Positions 36,960 to 48,825 of a DNA stretch of 64,000 nucleotides are shown piece after piece. This stretch comes from Desmodesmus armatus (taxonomy: Eukaryota > Chlorophyta > Chlorophyceae > Sphaeropleales > Scenedesmaceae), in assembly GCA_007449985.2 (NCBI GenBank), contig VIIQ02000619.1, forward strand, positions 248,001-312,000. The letters run 5' to 3'. Under the pieces are notes generated by a model. The model was not told the DNA's origin. It saw only the letters and a program-made list of their open reading frames with translations, and made no database searches. Positions within the stretch are counted from its first letter, which is position 1. Each line of letters begins with the position of its first letter. Position numbers and translations under genes: made by a program.

Positions 36960-39280
36960 TTACGCAGGGCTGGTAGGGAAAACCTGCTGCAATGCTATGG
37001 AGAATGGAGTCAGCTCAACACCAGGCATGTCCTGCAGCAGGCGGTCCATTTTCATAGAGATGTCCAATGGACTGTTGTAGCCCCTGCACATCACACATAC
37101 ACCACAAGCAACAGAGGCAAACAGAAGTCCCAGTCAGTACATCGTCAACACACATGCTAGCATTAGGTGTGCCTGTTCCTGCAGTCGTGATGTCCCTCCA
37201 GCATTTTGAACAGCTCTTTGGGAGTCACACCTGCAGTCACACAATTTTCACACATCATGCAGAGCATACAGTGACACCAGCAACTAGGCTGTGCGGCTAT
37301 TTCTGATGATGTTGCTAGGAGCTACCAGCTGTGGCACAACCCTGCTGCTTGACAAACACAATCAGCTCACCGTTTGACATCAGCTGACTGTGCTGACAGC
37401 ACTGCTGTGCTGTCAAGGCTGCAGTGCTTGGCAACGGCCATGGCGATGTCGTGCCTGCTGAGTCTGTCAGGGCCGCCCTGCATGGTCCAGCACACAGAAG
37501 CAACGAGTGGCAGGAGAGCAGGTGGATTGAATGCCTGCCACAGTGTGTGTGCTACGCAGCATGCAGCTGACTACTCTTCCCTGCTGGCGGTTTGCCTGGC
37601 TAGCTGGCTGAGCACGTGCGTTCCGTCCCTATGATCCTGCAACAGACTTGAGGCCCTCAGTATGAGCGTGCCGTATGGGATATCCTGCACTCAAACAATG
37701 TGCTGCACGTACGACTGTGTCCTGGTGACATGCGCGCGTTTGTTGCACAGCATGTGTCAACAGAAGCAAAGCTGCCACTGACACTGCACCTCCATAACCC
37801 CCAACTTCAGAGGTGGCACACTGTTGTTCGTCGAGCAGTCAAGTCACTCTACTACGCATGGCAAAGGTCACACACAGCACCATGGCTCATCCCAACTGAT
37901 GCCTCTGTCAACCCTACCATGTTATAGATGCTGTTCGGCAGCCCCGCCAGCACACAGCCACTGCTGCCTGCTTGCTCTGGTGCTGTACAGCGCTCCTGCG
38001 CATGCTGCATGTCCTGCACCCTGCTTATGATGTGCTGGGTAATGCAGCAGATGTCCTGGACATACACAGCACACCTGCAGCACAACACACCCACCCAGTT
38101 CAGTGCGCAAACCCCATGCATGACTGCTGGCTAGTCTGGCTGGGACTAAGTACATACATGCATGCCTGTCGATACAGCGTCTGCAGGCACCAAACACAAC
38201 CCGTTTACATCCCAGCGGCTGCCAGCTCCATGCGGGTTAGGAAACACTGTAACATGTCGTGCACCTGACTGCGGCTAGTCGGTGTTTGATATTGCCATTT
38301 TCAACACCACTGCTGCAAGCAAATTGCGTTTGCAGGTAGCGTGCTGCTGCTGACAGGTAAGCTTCAAAATTTCGAACCACAGAGCAAGCTGCCTGCGCAC
38401 TGCACCTGTACTCATCTACAAAGAAGGCTGTCTCCTTGCCAGCCTCCAGCGCCTGCCTCACAAACTGCAGGAATAGCGGTCTGTCCACAGCTGCCAGTGG
38501 GGGCTCTGGCCCAAAGATCAAACTGCTGCGCAGGGCAACAAAGCGGCCAGGCCATGACTGCTGCAGCAGCTGCTCTGCCTCCCGCTTGCTCCTGCCATAA
38601 GCATTGATGGGGTCCGGTGTGTCAGATTCGCTCCACCAGGCCTTGGAGCCGTTGTAAACCTGGCGCACAGCATGAGCAGACACAGAAGGCATGCACTCAG
38701 TCAGCCTTCGGCACTGTGCCTGTCTGCTCATGGGACATATCAGCAGGATGGGAGTTGCCTGAACAGACCTAGCAGACCTTGCACAAAATGTTTGGTTTCC
38801 TCCCTGGCCCTGGCACAAGGTTCTCTACACCCTCCGTCCATGCCAGCTGACCGCTGCTTGAATCTGCCTGACAGCTTTGCAAATTCACGCATGTGTTCTG
38901 GATGCATCTAAAGCGTTGTCATACAGGCACACCTGGTCCGTCGATAGGTGTATTAGCAGCGCGGTGATGCCGGCTGTTTCCTGCAGCTGCTGCAGAGCCT
39001 CCAGCAGCCTCACTGGCCGATTCAGTGCTCTACAGGATTCGTAATTCTGCTCGCAGGCTGCAGGCTGTGACACTGCTGCACAGTTGATGACGACATGTGG
39101 TTGGAAGCCCAGCACGGCCTCCTGCAAACCTTCGCCGGTGGCAAGGTTGACTCTGTAGGCTTGGCTGCTGCTGTCCAAAGGCCGGCTCAAGTAGGTGTAT
39201 GCGACATCATGCTGCTTGCTGAGGGCAACTATGAGGAACTGCCCCAGGTACCCACTGCCTCCTGTGACAAGGACTTTCAT
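36960..39280 (-). CDS. RmlD/MAT2B-like NAD(P)-binding reductase-family protein
   Basis: Five exons: 39280-38933, 38659-38406, 38074-37918, 37477-37371 and 37083-36960; 329 residues with all phases consistent. The protein is an extended short-chain dehydrogenase. The N-terminal nucleotide-binding loop is VTGGSGYLGQ (residues about 5-14). HLSTDQ-VYNGSKAWW spans the first junction, the YxxxK motif is in NAYGRSKREAEQ, and FGPEPP, AVYVQDICCITQ, SIYNM-GGPDRLSRHDIA and a PLDISMKMDRL tail follow. Order and length match the dTDP-4-dehydrorhamnose reductase superfamily and especially MAT2B, the regulatory subunit of methionine adenosyltransferase (about 334 residues). Sequence alone cannot decide whether it reduces a nucleotide sugar or regulates S-adenosylmethionine synthesis. 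It is transcribed divergently from the gene at 39536 with only 255 bp between start codons. The short exons 3-5 were placed by conserved motifs and canonical splice sites. Confidence 0.88.
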
Positions 39281-39535
39281 GCTGCTGTGAAGGGCTGGTT
39301 GAGGGTTGTTTGTCAGGAAGGAAGCAGGTTGAAGGAAATTTGTGGCCGAACATCCCCTGTGATTTGACATCTGTTCTCAAGGCAGGTTTGAATTGGGCAG
39401 TTGTGATCTGACGATCTGCCTTCCTGCAGCAGTGTATTCAGTGTGAATGAACGCAAGCCGAACGCGGGAATTGTGCACCAATACTTCGCTGGCAAGCCTG
39501 TCACACTTGCTTTCCGCAACCTCACGCTCTCCAAC
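39281..39535. promoter_or_regulatory. Short divergent intergenic region, likely bidirectional promoter
   Basis: Only 255 bp separate the two start codons (162 bp if the plus-strand gene starts at the upstream in-frame ATG at 39443). Both promoters and both 5' untranslated regions must lie here or overlap. I see no clear TATA box. Confidence 0.5.
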
Positions 39536-41588
39536 ATGCAGCAGCAATTGAGGGGCAGCAGCACCCATGGCGTGGGTTTGGCCCTTCACCCAGCCAGGCT
39601 CTCGGTGGGCGCAAGGCCCAGACGGACTCACTACAACAGCAAACAGCCGCGAATTCAGGCAACAGGGTCTCAAGGCGCAGCAGCTCCAGCAGCTCCAGCA
39701 GCTCCAGCAGCAACATCAGTGCAGGACGCTCAACCCACCAGCAGCCAACAGCAGCAGTGGCGCCTGTACGCTTGTCGTATGCCACTGGTAGGGCTGGAGG
39801 GCGTTGCCGAAGCGTTGAAAGGGACTCCTGTTGCAAGGCTGCTGCAGCTGCACACATACCTGCTGTTGGAAGGGCCTGATCAGGTGAGCAGCTGGCCTGA
39901 GGCAGCAGTGTGCGTCAGCCCACCACAGCAAACTGGTGGTGTTTGCCAACCTATAGGATGATCATAGGAGAGCAAGTGCCTGTAAGACGAGAGACCAGCA
40001 GCATGCTGCGGCCTACTTGCTGCAGTGCATCCGGGGTTATCATGCAACTCAAGGCCATGTGGGGCCGCGCAAGGCTGCATGCACCTCTCTGAACGCCAAT
40101 CAATTGCACTGTGTCTGCGATGGTGCATCAGGCCGGCACTCACATTGAGGTCGTGCATGGGGCACGTGACAAGCTGTGGCCCTTAAAGCCATTTTGCATA
40201 TCTTGGCAACACCAGTGCTACCATTGCTTGCACCAAAGGGAACCCCCACCACACCCTCACCTGCCGGCAGCAGCAGCCGTGCCACTCAGTTGATGCCAAG
40301 CGAGGCAACTCTATCCAACTACACGTTGCAACATGCACATGTTCTGCCCCTTGCAGGCTGGTGTGTGGTACATTGACTTCCTGCCCCTCAACCCAACAGC
40401 ACCTGGGACAGCCCTCCTGCTGTTGACGGGTGGTAGGGCCCCAGGTAGGGCAGACTCAGGCAGGCTGTCATGATGTCGTGCATACCCCAGCAGTAGCAGA
40501 ACGGATAGTGGTAGCAGTGGAAGCAGTAGCATTGTTGTGCAGTCAGTGCTGGCGGGGACGTCAGCACAGCAGGGAACAGCCATGGCTCCTGGCCGTGATT
40601 GCGTCACTGTCTTCCCGCCTTGGGGTAGAGCAGCTGCTGCGGCATACGCTATTCTACAGGGCAGCAGACATAAACTATATGCGCTGCCTTCAAGCATCTG
40701 CAGAGCGCATTGCAGTTGCCGAGCACGCTGTCCAATTTGGCGGGCATCGTGTAGGTTCCTATGCCTCATACCCCTTCCAGCACTGCAGTCGCCCTGCAGC
40801 AACTCACCAGCGTTTGGCTGTGCCATCTTTGTCCTTCCAGCACTGCAGTTGACCTGCAGTAACTGACCAGCATTTGGCTGTGCCATCTTCATTTCGCAGG
40901 CGAGGTACGATTCCGACGGCTCAGCGTGCAGCATGTCAAGGTCAGCGACAGCGTCAGGTAAGGGCAGCTACCGTAAACTGCCAAACAAGCAGCTGCCTTT
41001 CTTTAGGCACAGGAAAGGCGGACCCCCACCGGCTGGCCACACGGAACAGCAGCTGCCTTTCCTGCAGTATCCCTGGTGTACACGTTGGGTCTCAGACTCT
41101 AGGTGCCTTAGCAGCATATAAGCACAGGAGGGTTTGTGACTGCCGTTGGTTGTTTCTACTGCTGTGCTGCTGCCAGGTTGCTTGGAACGGTTGATACGGA
41201 AGACCCTTTGCTGACAGTTCAGGTGTACAACAGGTGGGGTGGCTGCATGTTGGTTTGCAACCTGTTTGCGAGATACGGAGGACAGTGTTGCACTTGGCGT
41301 GGCTGTGTGTTAGGAGACATGCTATGTGCTGCACGTTGGCAGTATGTTGTGCTGGGTCAGAGGGCGGTAAGTATCTGCCACTCAACCAAGGTGCAAAGGG
41401 GTCCACCCCTTATGTCGGACATAATGACAGCAGCTGCTGGTGTTTGTGATGTGAGATGTGCCATTATTGTGATCCTTGTCTGCTGCAGGAACTACAACAA
41501 GGATTTGCACCTGCTGCTCAACAATTGCATGCACTACACGAACGGGCTGTGCAAGCTGCTGCTGACTGACGGTACCCAGCAGTACTGA
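39536..41588 (+). CDS. Conserved hypothetical protein, plastid-targeting predicted
   Basis: Five exons: 39536-39883, 40357-40444, 40900-40957, 41177-41233 and 41489-41588; 216 residues, all phases consistent. The N-terminus (MQQQLRGSSTHGVGLALHPA, Arg-rich, low acidic) looks like a chloroplast transit peptide, followed by an Ala-Pro repeat from an AGCAGCTCC microsatellite (39677-39715). The folded part contains HTYLLLEGPDQAGVWYIDF, LPLNP, VRFRRLSVQHVKVSD and a C-terminal NNCMHYTNGLCKLLL. The pairing of a WYIDFLP strand with a late Asn-Cys motif recalls papain-like or LRAT-like folds in plant proteins of unknown function, but I do not recognise the family and assign no activity. An upstream in-frame ATG at 39443 would add 31 residues that do not improve the transit peptide. 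Exon 4 is extended to 41233 because only that donor keeps phase with exon 5. Confidence 0.75.
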
Positions 41589-41889
41589 CCACAAGCTGCC
41601 CATGCCAACTGGGACTGCAGGTGAGCCGCGAAGCGCTTTCGTGTGACCTTTGGAATACTCGCAACTCCTCGATGTGCGCCGAAATTAATGTAGAGACTGA
41701 CTCCAGTGGTAGGGAATTGGGTGTGTCACCAGATCACAGTAACACAGTCAGCCTTGACGGAACCCCCATCGTTCTGTGCCCTTGCTTGAGCCAGCACCGC
41801 TGTGCCGACTGTCTTGCTTCGTCGTACGTTGCTGTCGACAGCCTTTCTGCTCTCCTTATCGCAGCTCAGGCTACAGCACCACCCTCAAG

Positions 41890-43741
41890 ATGCAGCTCCT
41901 GTCCTCCTCCTCCGTGCGCGTCTGCGCCAGGCCCACAGCATCTCCTCGTGCTGTTGTGGTGGTCAGGCCTGTTGCCTGCCGCGCCACAACCGATGAGGCG
42001 CTGAAGGTTGCCCAAGACCTGCTCGGGAAGGGCATGGAAGCCGCTAAGAACATCGACACGAACCAGGTAAGTAACCCGGACGTTAACCACTTCCTCTTGT
42101 CAGGCTGCTTGCTGTGCATGCATGGAGACGCGGGTCAGTCCAGTCACCTGATCCAAATGATCCAGTGCCTCTCGTCGCTGTCGCATCCTGTTCCCGACCC
42201 CGTTGCTCCTGAACGTTGCGGCCACTACGTGTTTTCAGGTGCTTGTCGAACGGTTTGCCACCTGCATGTGTCTGATAGTACTGACTTCTTGTACTGTTGG
42301 TCCTGCTGCTACAGCTGAAGGCCCAGGCACAGCAGATGGCCCAGATGTCGGCTGCTCAGGTCAAGGGTGCCCTTGATGCGGGCCTTGCCTCATGGTCCAG
42401 CTATGACAAGGACGGGGTAAGCATGCAGCTGGGTGTTCTGCATGCATGCAGGCTTTCTGGGTGAGGCCTCGTAGCCAGCTGTTCCAGCAGTGCTCGAAGT
42501 CGGCCAGCTACCACTCCACAGCACATACCTGACCTTCAATACTCGGGAAATGTTGCAAGTGGTATGATTTCGTGTGCTGTGCTGTGCTGTGTGCTGGACT
42601 CGCTGCAGGATGGCAAGCTGTCTATCACTGAGGCTGTCGCCCTGCTCAACGGCCCTGAGATTTCTGGAGCCATCCAGCAGGCCACCGGCATGCCTCACAC
42701 CAAGCGCACTGAGGCCGACATCAAGACATGGTGAGTCTCCGCCTACCCCCCCCCCCCCACACACACAAGGGTTTAGGGTTTAGGGTTTAGGGGTTAGGTT
42801 GTACACATCCATGCCAAGCAGATCTGCATGGATGTGTACGTCACATCATGTCAGTGCCCCTGCAGACTCAGGTCTGTCCACAGTACAGAACTGCCACCGT
42901 CACACTGCTGTGAAACTGGAAGTTGCCCTCGCATCCAGTTGTCACGCTGCTGCTGTTTGCTTGCGTCACATAGCTCAACACAGCGATATGCATGCTGACA
43001 GCGCTCAATCTTGAATGTGCCGTGCCCATCGCTCTTACCGAGGCTGACGGCCTGACCCTGCTTGTACCATTGTGTAGGACGGACGTGTTGTAGTGTGATT
43101 CTTGCTGTTCCCTCAGTGCATGTTGAGCTGTTTTCGCGCTGCTGCTATCATCACTGCCGTACAGGTTCAAGCGGGCCGACTTCGACCAAAGCGGCACCCT
43201 CAGCAAGCGCGAGTTTGCTGTGATGTATGCTGGTGTGCTGTGCGAGAAGGCTGCGGTACGTACATGCTATTGCAGCTGTAGTGCACCTTCAGCTATTGCT
43301 GCCAAGCACGTTGCACTCAGCAGCACTGAGCAGGGCTGGTCCCACACTAGGGTTTAGGGTTTGGCCTAAACCCTAAACCCTGCAGAAGGACAAGCACATC
43401 CGTTGATACCAGCTGCTACTAGGTCGTACATGCTTATGTATGTGTCCTGATGCTCAGCTGTTGGGCACCTGCTGCTAACCCTCAATGACCGTTCCAAATC
43501 TGGCTGACTCCGGAATGTCTTGCTCGTCGAGCTGCTGGGTTTGTTGATAGTGCCTGTGCTGTGTGGTGGTACTGACCCGATTGCATCCTGCTGTTGTTGT
43601 TCGCTTGTGCTTCTGCAGGGCAATGCCACCACAATGTCCAACGGCCTTCTGTCTGCCATCAAGGCTGCTGGTGGTGATGGCAAGATTGATGTCAACGAGC
43701 TGAAGAACTTGCTTGGCCTCGTCGGCCTGCGCAAGGCATGA
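41890..43741 (+). CDS. EF-hand calcium-binding protein, plastid-targeting predicted
   Basis: Five exons: 41890-42066, 42315-42416, 42609-42730, 43165-43255 and 43619-43741; 204 residues. The N-terminus (MQLLSSSSVRVCARPTASPR) is Ser/Arg/Ala-rich and acid-poor, like an algal chloroplast transit peptide, probably cleaved near VACRA. The mature part has two canonical 12-residue EF-hand loops, DKDGDGKLSITE and DFDQSGTLSKRE, each with acidic or hydroxyl ligands at 1, 3, 5 and 9 and Glu at 12. A degenerate third loop lies around GGDGKIDVNEL. Loop 1 is split by an intron between its two Asp-Gly pairs. It probably senses or buffers calcium in the plastid stroma; the partner is unknown. Introns 3 and 4 contain telomere-type repeats. 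It lies 301 bp downstream of the previous gene on the same strand. Confidence 0.88.
42768..42799 (+). repeat. Interstitial telomere-type repeat (TTTAGGG)n
   Basis: About four TTTAGGG units inside intron 3 of the EF-hand gene, after a CCCCC/CACACA tract. The last unit is irregular (GGGGTTAGG). Confidence 0.9.
43349..43381. repeat. Head-to-head telomere-type inverted repeat
   Basis: AGGGTTTAGGGTTT is followed after a GGCC-containing centre by AAACCCTAAACCCT, forming a near-perfect inverted repeat in intron 4 of the EF-hand gene. Confidence 0.9.
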
Positions 43742-45298
43742 ACATGAACATGAACCCAAGCCACCAATCCTGCCATCGGCGGGCAATGGGTCAACTGCTG
43801 GCCTTGTGGCTGCAGTGCAGCCCTCACGAAGAAACGACAAACAAACGAGCAATGCACTGCTGCAAAAAGGGGTGTGAACCAGAGTGGGATGTTGGGTTGA
43901 CTGATGGTATTGCAGTGGGTGAATGCAGTGCACAGCCTTGGGATGTGGGTTGTGCACTGCTGTGACCCCCTGTGGGATGAGGCTGTGACCAGGATGAGTT
44001 GTTGAGTGTATCATACACTGATGAGAATGAGCTGTACACTGGGTATGTGGCATTGTTTTGTGGCGAGTCTGCATGTCAACCCTGCTCCTGTGTTGCATGG
44101 TCTGTGGATGTATCCTGATCAGCCAGCAAGTCAGAGCCAGGTTGCTCAGTGTGGAGGAATGCACCGTTGGGGGTGATGGGTTCATGCACATGGTGGTGGG
44201 GGCTGTGTCTCGTTCACCTGCATTGTCCCTCACATCTGCTGGTCAGTAGCTGTGCCTTGCGTAAGGGCAGACTACTGGCATGTATGACTACCATATTTGT
44301 AAAATGCAGCCTGGTGGGGCAGCAGTACATTTATATGAATACAAGGAACAGAGGTACTCAGGATATGAGTGACGATGATTGCACACATTGGTGACCTGTA
44401 CTGAACATGAGCCAGCCGGACCTTCAGATGTCCCCCGAAACAATGACCCCATCAACATCCCGTCAGTTGAACTTGCACGTGAATGCCACTTGCTTTGCAT
44501 CACATCAGTACAACTCCTTGCATCCACCACCCACACTCTGCCCAGAGCGCGAGCCACGCAATACTGTACTTGACTCTGGGCCGTAAGCTGGCGTCACAAC
44601 CGGGGGGATTCACAGACATCACCAAGCCCTTGTGGGATAGCCCCTCAGGTTCAGGGTCATTGCACTTACTGTTGACCGCACAGCAGTGCCATGATCATCA
44701 TGGCATGCCTGCTTCCCAACCACCAATAGGTGGCACCTAGCAGTGGTGGCTGCAGCAACACTGCTGCGACGCGCCTGGTGAAATGCCTTTGTGTCAGCTG
44801 GTACAGGTTCAACACTTTACAGTGATACATGCAGTGTGAAGGGTGATATTAGCTGATGAGCCAGGTCTGGTGACCCTAGGGTGGTGACAGTGACAACAGC
44901 TCAAGGGCCAGGGAGGTGACCACCAGCAACGGTGACGGGTCCGGCGAACTGGCAGTGTCCGACTGGCATGTTGTGGGAATGGAAACATACTCTGCTGCCA
45001 CTGCCTCTGCCGCTTTGCAATGACCGCTCTGATGATTCATGCATGAACATGATAGATGAATCACGCCCTCGATGGGCCGACTTAGCAGCATAGAAACCTT
45101 CGAATTCTTGCAAAACTCTTGATCTACCACTTACGGGTCACCGTCGGATGCTGCCCCTCCGCGCTTGTTATAACGTCATAAGTGGTTTGGCTTGCCCAAT
45201 GCTCTGTCCGCACAAGGGCAGGTTGTATTCCGACACATCAAACTGCAAAGTAACACCAATATACCTAGAAGCGTCGGTTAACACAGACAGAGAGTAGA
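43742..45298. other. Intergenic region between EF-hand and CCCH genes
   Basis: It contains the presumed EF-hand 3' untranslated region with a TGTAA at 44298 and the promoter of the zinc-finger gene. A GCCATGATCATCATGGC near-palindrome lies around 44687-44703. No gene seen. Confidence 0.5.
44298..44302 (+). terminator. Possible TGTAA poly(A) signal of the EF-hand gene
   Basis: TGTAA 557 bp after the stop at 43741. Weak, based on motif and distance only. Confidence 0.3.
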
Positions 45299-48200
45299 AT
45301 GTTGCCCGAGCAGGGGACAGGAGGCAGTAGACCAGAACGTCTACTACCAGACGAGTTCTGGATATACTCATACAAGGTAAGCAATACCTTTTGTGCCCAC
45401 TATAGGAGCTGAATCAGCTGCCACAGGAGATGACTCACAGGACTGACCTTTTCATTTTTTGCTAGGTGGTGATGTGCCCTTTGAAACACTCACACGATTG
45501 GGAGAAGTGCATATATGCACATCCAGGAGAAAAGGCACGCAGACGCCACCCTAGTTTGTATGCAGCTGTGCAGTGCCCAGAAGCCCGATCGGTAGGTTCC
45601 ATCCTCGTGCACGTTCACGCCATTGCTGACATCTAGAATTTGCCAATTGAATGGCCAGCAGCAGCGCCTGTGTGTTGTGTGGGCTTTTGCGAACTCGAAC
45701 GGACAGGCTAACTTGTGCTGCCGCGGTGTGTTCCCTTGGCTGCTGCAGAAAAAGGTTTGCCCAAGAGGAGAGGACTGCCCTTGCACACATGTGAGCGATC
45801 TTGATCATGAACGCATGAATGATTCATAAGCCGCATCATAACCGCGCAATGCCTGAATGTATCTCCCTAGGCATCGCCACGGTCTGTTGAGCCTCCAATA
45901 TCGTTTTTCAATCTCTTTACCACATTAAGGTGTGCTTGAAGTGACGGCGCGTCCATATTGCTCCACACTGACCCCTTCTGCCTGTTGCTGTTGCACTGCA
46001 GCATCTGTTTGAGTACTGGCTGCACCCCGACAGGCAAGTGCAAGAGCAGGGATCCCTATCAGACCTCTCAATCATCTTGTGGTGTCTCAGACGAGTGCAT
46101 GCCGCCTGTGTTGCACTTGCTGGTTGCACACCCCCTGGTCTCATATGTTTTCCTGCTGATCGTACGTCGCCAGCCTGTCGCACTGCCGACATACGCCTTC
46201 CTGACCCCATGCAGTTGCTGTGTGCAGCTGTCATCGTTGAACTCATCACTTGAATCCCACATGAGTGTCATATCCGTTTCTGTCCTGCTCGGCCTGCAGG
46301 TACATGACCTGCCTGTGTGAGCTTGGCGCCTCCTGCAACCGGCCCATCTGCTTCTTCGCCCACCACCCCCACGAGCTGCGTCCCCTGCCAGAGGGCCTCA
46401 CCCACGCCCCCAACGCAGCAGGCAGCAGCAAGCGCCGGGCAGCAGCGGCCGCAGCAGCGTCCGCAGCTGCAGCAGCAGCAGCCACCACACCTACTAGCAG
46501 CACATCTAGCAGCCCTGGCCTGCTGAGTGCACAGGGGACACCCCTGGGGCTCAGGATCCCCAGTGCCACATCTTTGACAAGTTCAGTTGGCTCCCAGGGC
46601 TTTGATGCCTCTGCTGCTGCTGCTGCAAACCCCAGCACAGGCGGGGCATGCTTTGCCACCGCACAGCAGCAACAGCAACAGCAGCAGCAGCCCATGTCAG
46701 GCTCGCCATCCGGACAGCACATGAGGCCAGGGTTTTCTGCCCTGCGCACCCTCAACCCATCTGGCTCTGCCTGCATGGGCCCTACTGCGGGCCTCTCCAA
46801 CAGCAGTCTGGCAGCAGTGAACGTGCTGAATGCAGATGCCCTGCAGCAGCTGTCTGGCCGGGCCGCCTCGACAGGCAGTCAAGCATGCCCGTCTGTGCTG
46901 GTGCTGGAGGCCCCTGCTCCTTTGGGTTCAGCGGGACCCACCTCCCAGGAGATGCTGCTGCTGCAGGCAGCGCAGCAGTTTGGCCAGCTGCAACTCACAG
47001 CTGCGGGGACAGGCTGGATTAGCCCATCCAGCGGCATGGGCCAAACCAACAGCAACATGAGCATCGCAAGCAGCACCAGCAGCACACTGGGCATCCAAGC
47101 TCTTGGTGCTGATACACAGCTGCTAGAGGTCCAGCAGCAGCAGCTGCTGAGGGCGAGGTCCCTGTCGCCACGGTTGAGTGCAGGACACCTTGCTGCACCC
47201 CTACCACTGGGAGGAGCTGGCAGCAGTGGACCTGGTATGACTGGTGCACAGCGGCAGCAGTCGCCTAGTGCAGCTGTTGCTGCGCTGCTAGGCATGTCTG
47301 GGCAGTCACAGCTTGCAGCCATGCAGGTGGGTGGATTTCGCCATGCTGGGCTCGTGTGTCCCTGTGTTAGACATTCCGCCTTGCATGAGTCATGTTTATA
47401 GACAGCAAGTCTTGCATGTTTATAGACAGCAAGTCTTGCATGAGTCATGGTCTCAAGACAGCACGCCTTGCATGAGTCATGGTTGTGGACAGCAAGCCTT
47501 GCATGAGTCATGGACTTGGACAGCAAGCCTTGAATGAGTCATGGTTCTGGACAGCAAGCCTTGCATGAGTCATGGTTCTGGACAGCAAGCCTTGCATGAG
47601 TCATGGTGTTGGACAGCAAGCCTTGCATGAGTCATGGTTCTGGACAGCAAGCCTTGCATGAGTCATGGTCTCAGATAGACAGCAAGCCTTGCATGCATGA
47701 GTCATCGTCTCAGACAGCAAGCCTTGCATGAATCATGTCCAAGCCTGACCACCCGCACCCTCCTGCCGCTGCCCCTGCCTCTGTCCACTGCCCCTATCGC
47801 CTCACCTCACGCTGCTCACGCCACACCCCACCCAACAGGCTGCCATGGACGAGCCCCAAGAGCACCTGTCCTTCTCCCTCTGGGACCTCACACAGACCTC
47901 CACAGGACCTGGTGCTGGAGCAGGAGCCGGATCAGCACAGTCCCAGCACATGCCCGCCAGCATGCCCATGCACACTGTCCTGCAGGGTCCAGCACAGGCC
48001 TCTCTCTCAGGCCTGCCTCAGGGCTTTGGAGGGTTCTCCGCGCCCTACGGGAGCAGCAGCATGGCTGGGTCTGCAGGACCGCAGGGGTTTGACCTAGCTG
48101 ACAGGCTGCTTGCCGAGCAGCAGGGGCGCCAAACGGGCTCGGGCCCCGTCCTGCTCCCCGTGGCACGGCCAGTGTCTATGGCTGGGGAGGACGAAGCCGG

Positions 48201-48432
48201 ACGGGAGGCGCGCTTGACCCTCCTGCGCGCATGGGTGAACGCAGCGGCAGCGTCAGCACAGGCCGGGTCAAGCTCTGCGGATGGGGCATCGGGGCTCCTG
48301 CAGGCGGGTGGGAGGGTTGGGCGGTTGAGCAGCAGAGGCATCGCTGCGATTGCGCAGGATGTGGCGAGCGTGCTGTGTCCAGGGGATGTGGCACTATTGG
48401 CGCGGCATCTGGCAGGCTTCATGCAGAACTAA
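45299..48432 (+). CDS. RR-TZF CCCH tandem zinc-finger RNA-binding protein
   Basis: Six exons: 45299-45376, 45466-45591, 45749-45790, 46002-46033, 46300-47326 and 47839-48432; 632 residues, phases all consistent. The start at 45299 is the first ATG of an open frame leading into DEFWIYSYK. The arginine-rich module (C-x5-H-x4-C-x3-H, in CPLKHSHDWEKCIYAH followed by GEKARRR) precedes two CCCH fingers with exact plant spacing: C-x8-C-x5-C-x3-H, 16 residues, C-x5-C-x4-C-x3-H. The WLHPDRY and CFFAHHPHELR landmarks are intact. The rest is an Ala/Gln/Ser-rich tail without a domain. Plant RR-TZF proteins bind AU-rich RNA and localise to P-bodies and stress granules; that role here is by family. Intron 4 begins with GC rather than GT (46034). 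Intron 5 holds a minisatellite. Confidence 0.92.
47379..47738 (+). repeat. 31-bp minisatellite, about 12 units, in CCCH gene intron
   Basis: Units follow CCTTGCATGAGTCATGGTTC then TGGACAGCAAG, with small differences and insertions. Most units carry ATGAGTCAT, a palindromic AP-1/GCN4-type bZIP core. The array fills much of the last intron. Confidence 0.92.
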
Positions 48433-48820
48433 GGGAGGCAACTTATCCTCCTTGGGATGCCTGCAGGCCTTGTTGTGCTGAGGTGCTGTGCAGGAGTCCG
48501 ACAGGTGCTTCGGTCTATGCAAGGGTGTGTTGTTGGGGCGCTTGTTGGTGCTCGTCGTTAGCTTCTGCTGCGGTGTGTTGCAGCGAGTGAGCATGCAGGA
48601 CAAGGGTGCGCTTGAGACCCGCACATGTGTGTCAGGTCGACAGCTGTACAGTTCACACGCATACTTATGGGGTAATCACTTGCGCTTTATGGCTGGTCTG
48701 GTGGCTGACGGCCCGAGTGTCGTGTTGTGCATGCACTGCCTTTTGGTGCATTGCATAACTTTTTTGATTAATGGGCTTTCAAAGCTGACATGAGTGGGGC
48801 GCGCTGTCTGGGTGTACGGC

Positions 48821-48825
48821 TGTAA
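48821..48825 (+). terminator. Possible TGTAA poly(A) signal of the CCCH gene
   Basis: TGTAA 389 bp after the stop at 48432. Weak evidence. Confidence 0.3.

Noticed and set aside
47379..47738. Regularly spaced repeats resembling a CRISPR array
   Set aside because: Units are directly adjacent with no unique spacers, inside an intron of a eukaryotic gene.
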